Below, piece after piece: positions 5,317 to 5,645 of a stretch of DNA of 5,645 nucleotides (its first letter is position 1; every line of letters starts with the position of its first letter). The DNA comes from JAEVZK01 sp038202925 (GTDB lineage Bacteria > Armatimonadota > Fimbriimonadia > Fimbriimonadales > Fimbriimonadaceae), in contig JBBREM010000142.1 in the NCBI GenBank assembly GCA_038202925.1, positions 1 through 5,645 on the forward strand, in the 5' to 3' direction. The translations under genes were made by a program, and so were the position numbers. Below the pieces are notes generated by a model that had not been told where the DNA came from, searched no databases, and saw only the letters and a list, made by a program, of their open reading frames with translations.

Positions 5317-5550
5317 ATGGAAGGGGCTCAGACTCAGAGGGTTTGCGGAATCGAGGTGCAGCTTGTGCGGCTACCCGACGGCTTCGAAGTCTTCCACCAG
5401 GACCAGGAGCTCGGAACGGTGCGCCGCGTCGCCCGGATGGACGAGACAATGTGGCAGGCCAGCGACAGCAAGCGGTTCCGGACGATGATGACCCAGGCTG
5501 TGGAAGAGTTGCTCGTGCGGGCGGAGCTCATCGATGGGCTGGGCTGGTAA
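5317..5550 (+). CDS. Hypothetical protein of 77 residues
   Basis: The product is not recognised. It starts at ATG 5317 behind a properly spaced AAGGG and ends at TAA 5548-5550. Codons are strongly G/C-ending, as in the confident genes. The N-terminal half looks like short beta strands (IEVQLVRLPDGFEVFH, then ELGTVRRVARMD). The C-terminal half looks helical and amphipathic (KRFRTMMTQAVEELLVRAELI). There is no signal peptide or membrane segment. It diverges from the FAD oxidoreductase, with only 15 bases between the two starts, and is followed at once by a heptamer array. A small stand-alone alpha/beta protein of unknown role is the best description. Confidence 0.65.
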   Translation: MEGAQTQRVCGIEVQLVRLPDGFEVFHQDQELGTVRRVARMDETMWQASDSKRFRTMMTQAVEELLVRAELIDGLGW

Positions 5551-5553
5551 GCC

Positions 5554-5630
5554 GAATTTGGAATTTGGAATTTGGACTTTAGAATTTGGAATTTGGGATA
5601 TGGGATTTGGAAATTGGGATTTGGAATCCT
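5554..5630 (+). repeat. Heptamer array, eleven units of GAATTTG / GGATTTG type
   Basis: Eleven consecutive 7-base units run without an indel: GAATTTG three times, GACTTTA, GAATTTG twice, GGATATG, GGATTTG, GAAATTG, GGATTTG and a degenerate GAATCCT. The array begins three bases after the stop codon of the small gene. Its consensus, allowing rotation, differs from the 1601-1663 array by about one base per unit. Any inverted partner would lie beyond the right edge of the window. Confidence 0.9.
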
Positions 5631-5645
5631 TCGCCGTCGTCGCTT

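Noticed and set aside
5015..5449. Open frame of 144 residues on the minus strand covering the divergent starts
   Set aside because: Its Arg/Pro-rich sequence is out of frame with the oxidoreductase, whose FAD motif clearly lies in the 5301 frame.

Overview
The window looks like a piece of a GC-rich bacterial chromosome, most probably from Acidobacteriota or a similar soil lineage. This is inferred from strong G/C bias at third codon positions, a Tat-type leader on a class V aminotransferase, a stand-alone four-helix-bundle (23S rRNA intervening-sequence type) gene, arrays of 7-base direct repeats between genes, and a CGGGGACA/TGTCCCCG hairpin element. No rRNA, tRNA, CRISPR array or transposase gene is visible.

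Layout from left to right. Positions 31-201 (+) hold a short His-rich reading frame that looks coding but is not recognised. Positions 287-1561 (-) encode a probably exported PLP-dependent class V aminotransferase. The 184-base gap to the next gene is almost filled by a two-armed array of heptamer repeats in inverted orientation. Then come three colinear + strand genes and one broken one: an OsmC-family protein (1746-2201), triosephosphate isomerase (2205-2996, three bases after OsmC), a four-helix-bundle gene broken by a one-base frameshift (3077-3501), and a hotdog-fold acyl-CoA thioesterase (3498-4061). Between 4061 and 4183 lies a REP-like inverted repeat with a strong central hairpin. A FAD-dependent DAO-family oxidoreductase follows on the minus strand (4183-5301). 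Its start lies 15 bases from the start of a divergent 77-residue protein of unknown function (5317-5550). The right edge is another heptamer array.

The metabolic genes do not form a known pathway. OsmC and TpiA are probably co-transcribed, and the thioesterase may be read from the same transcript. The most distinctive feature is the repeat architecture. The four-helix-bundle gene is bracketed by a 29-base inverted repeat (26 of 29 positions pair) made of purine-rich, 7-base-periodic sequence, and it sits as a cassette of about 484 bases between tpiA and the thioesterase gene. Two other loci here (1601-1733 and 5554-5630) carry heptamer arrays of related design without a visible four-helix-bundle gene. 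Together they suggest a family of heptad-armed elements, one of which carries a protein whose relatives live inside 23S rRNA intervening sequences.
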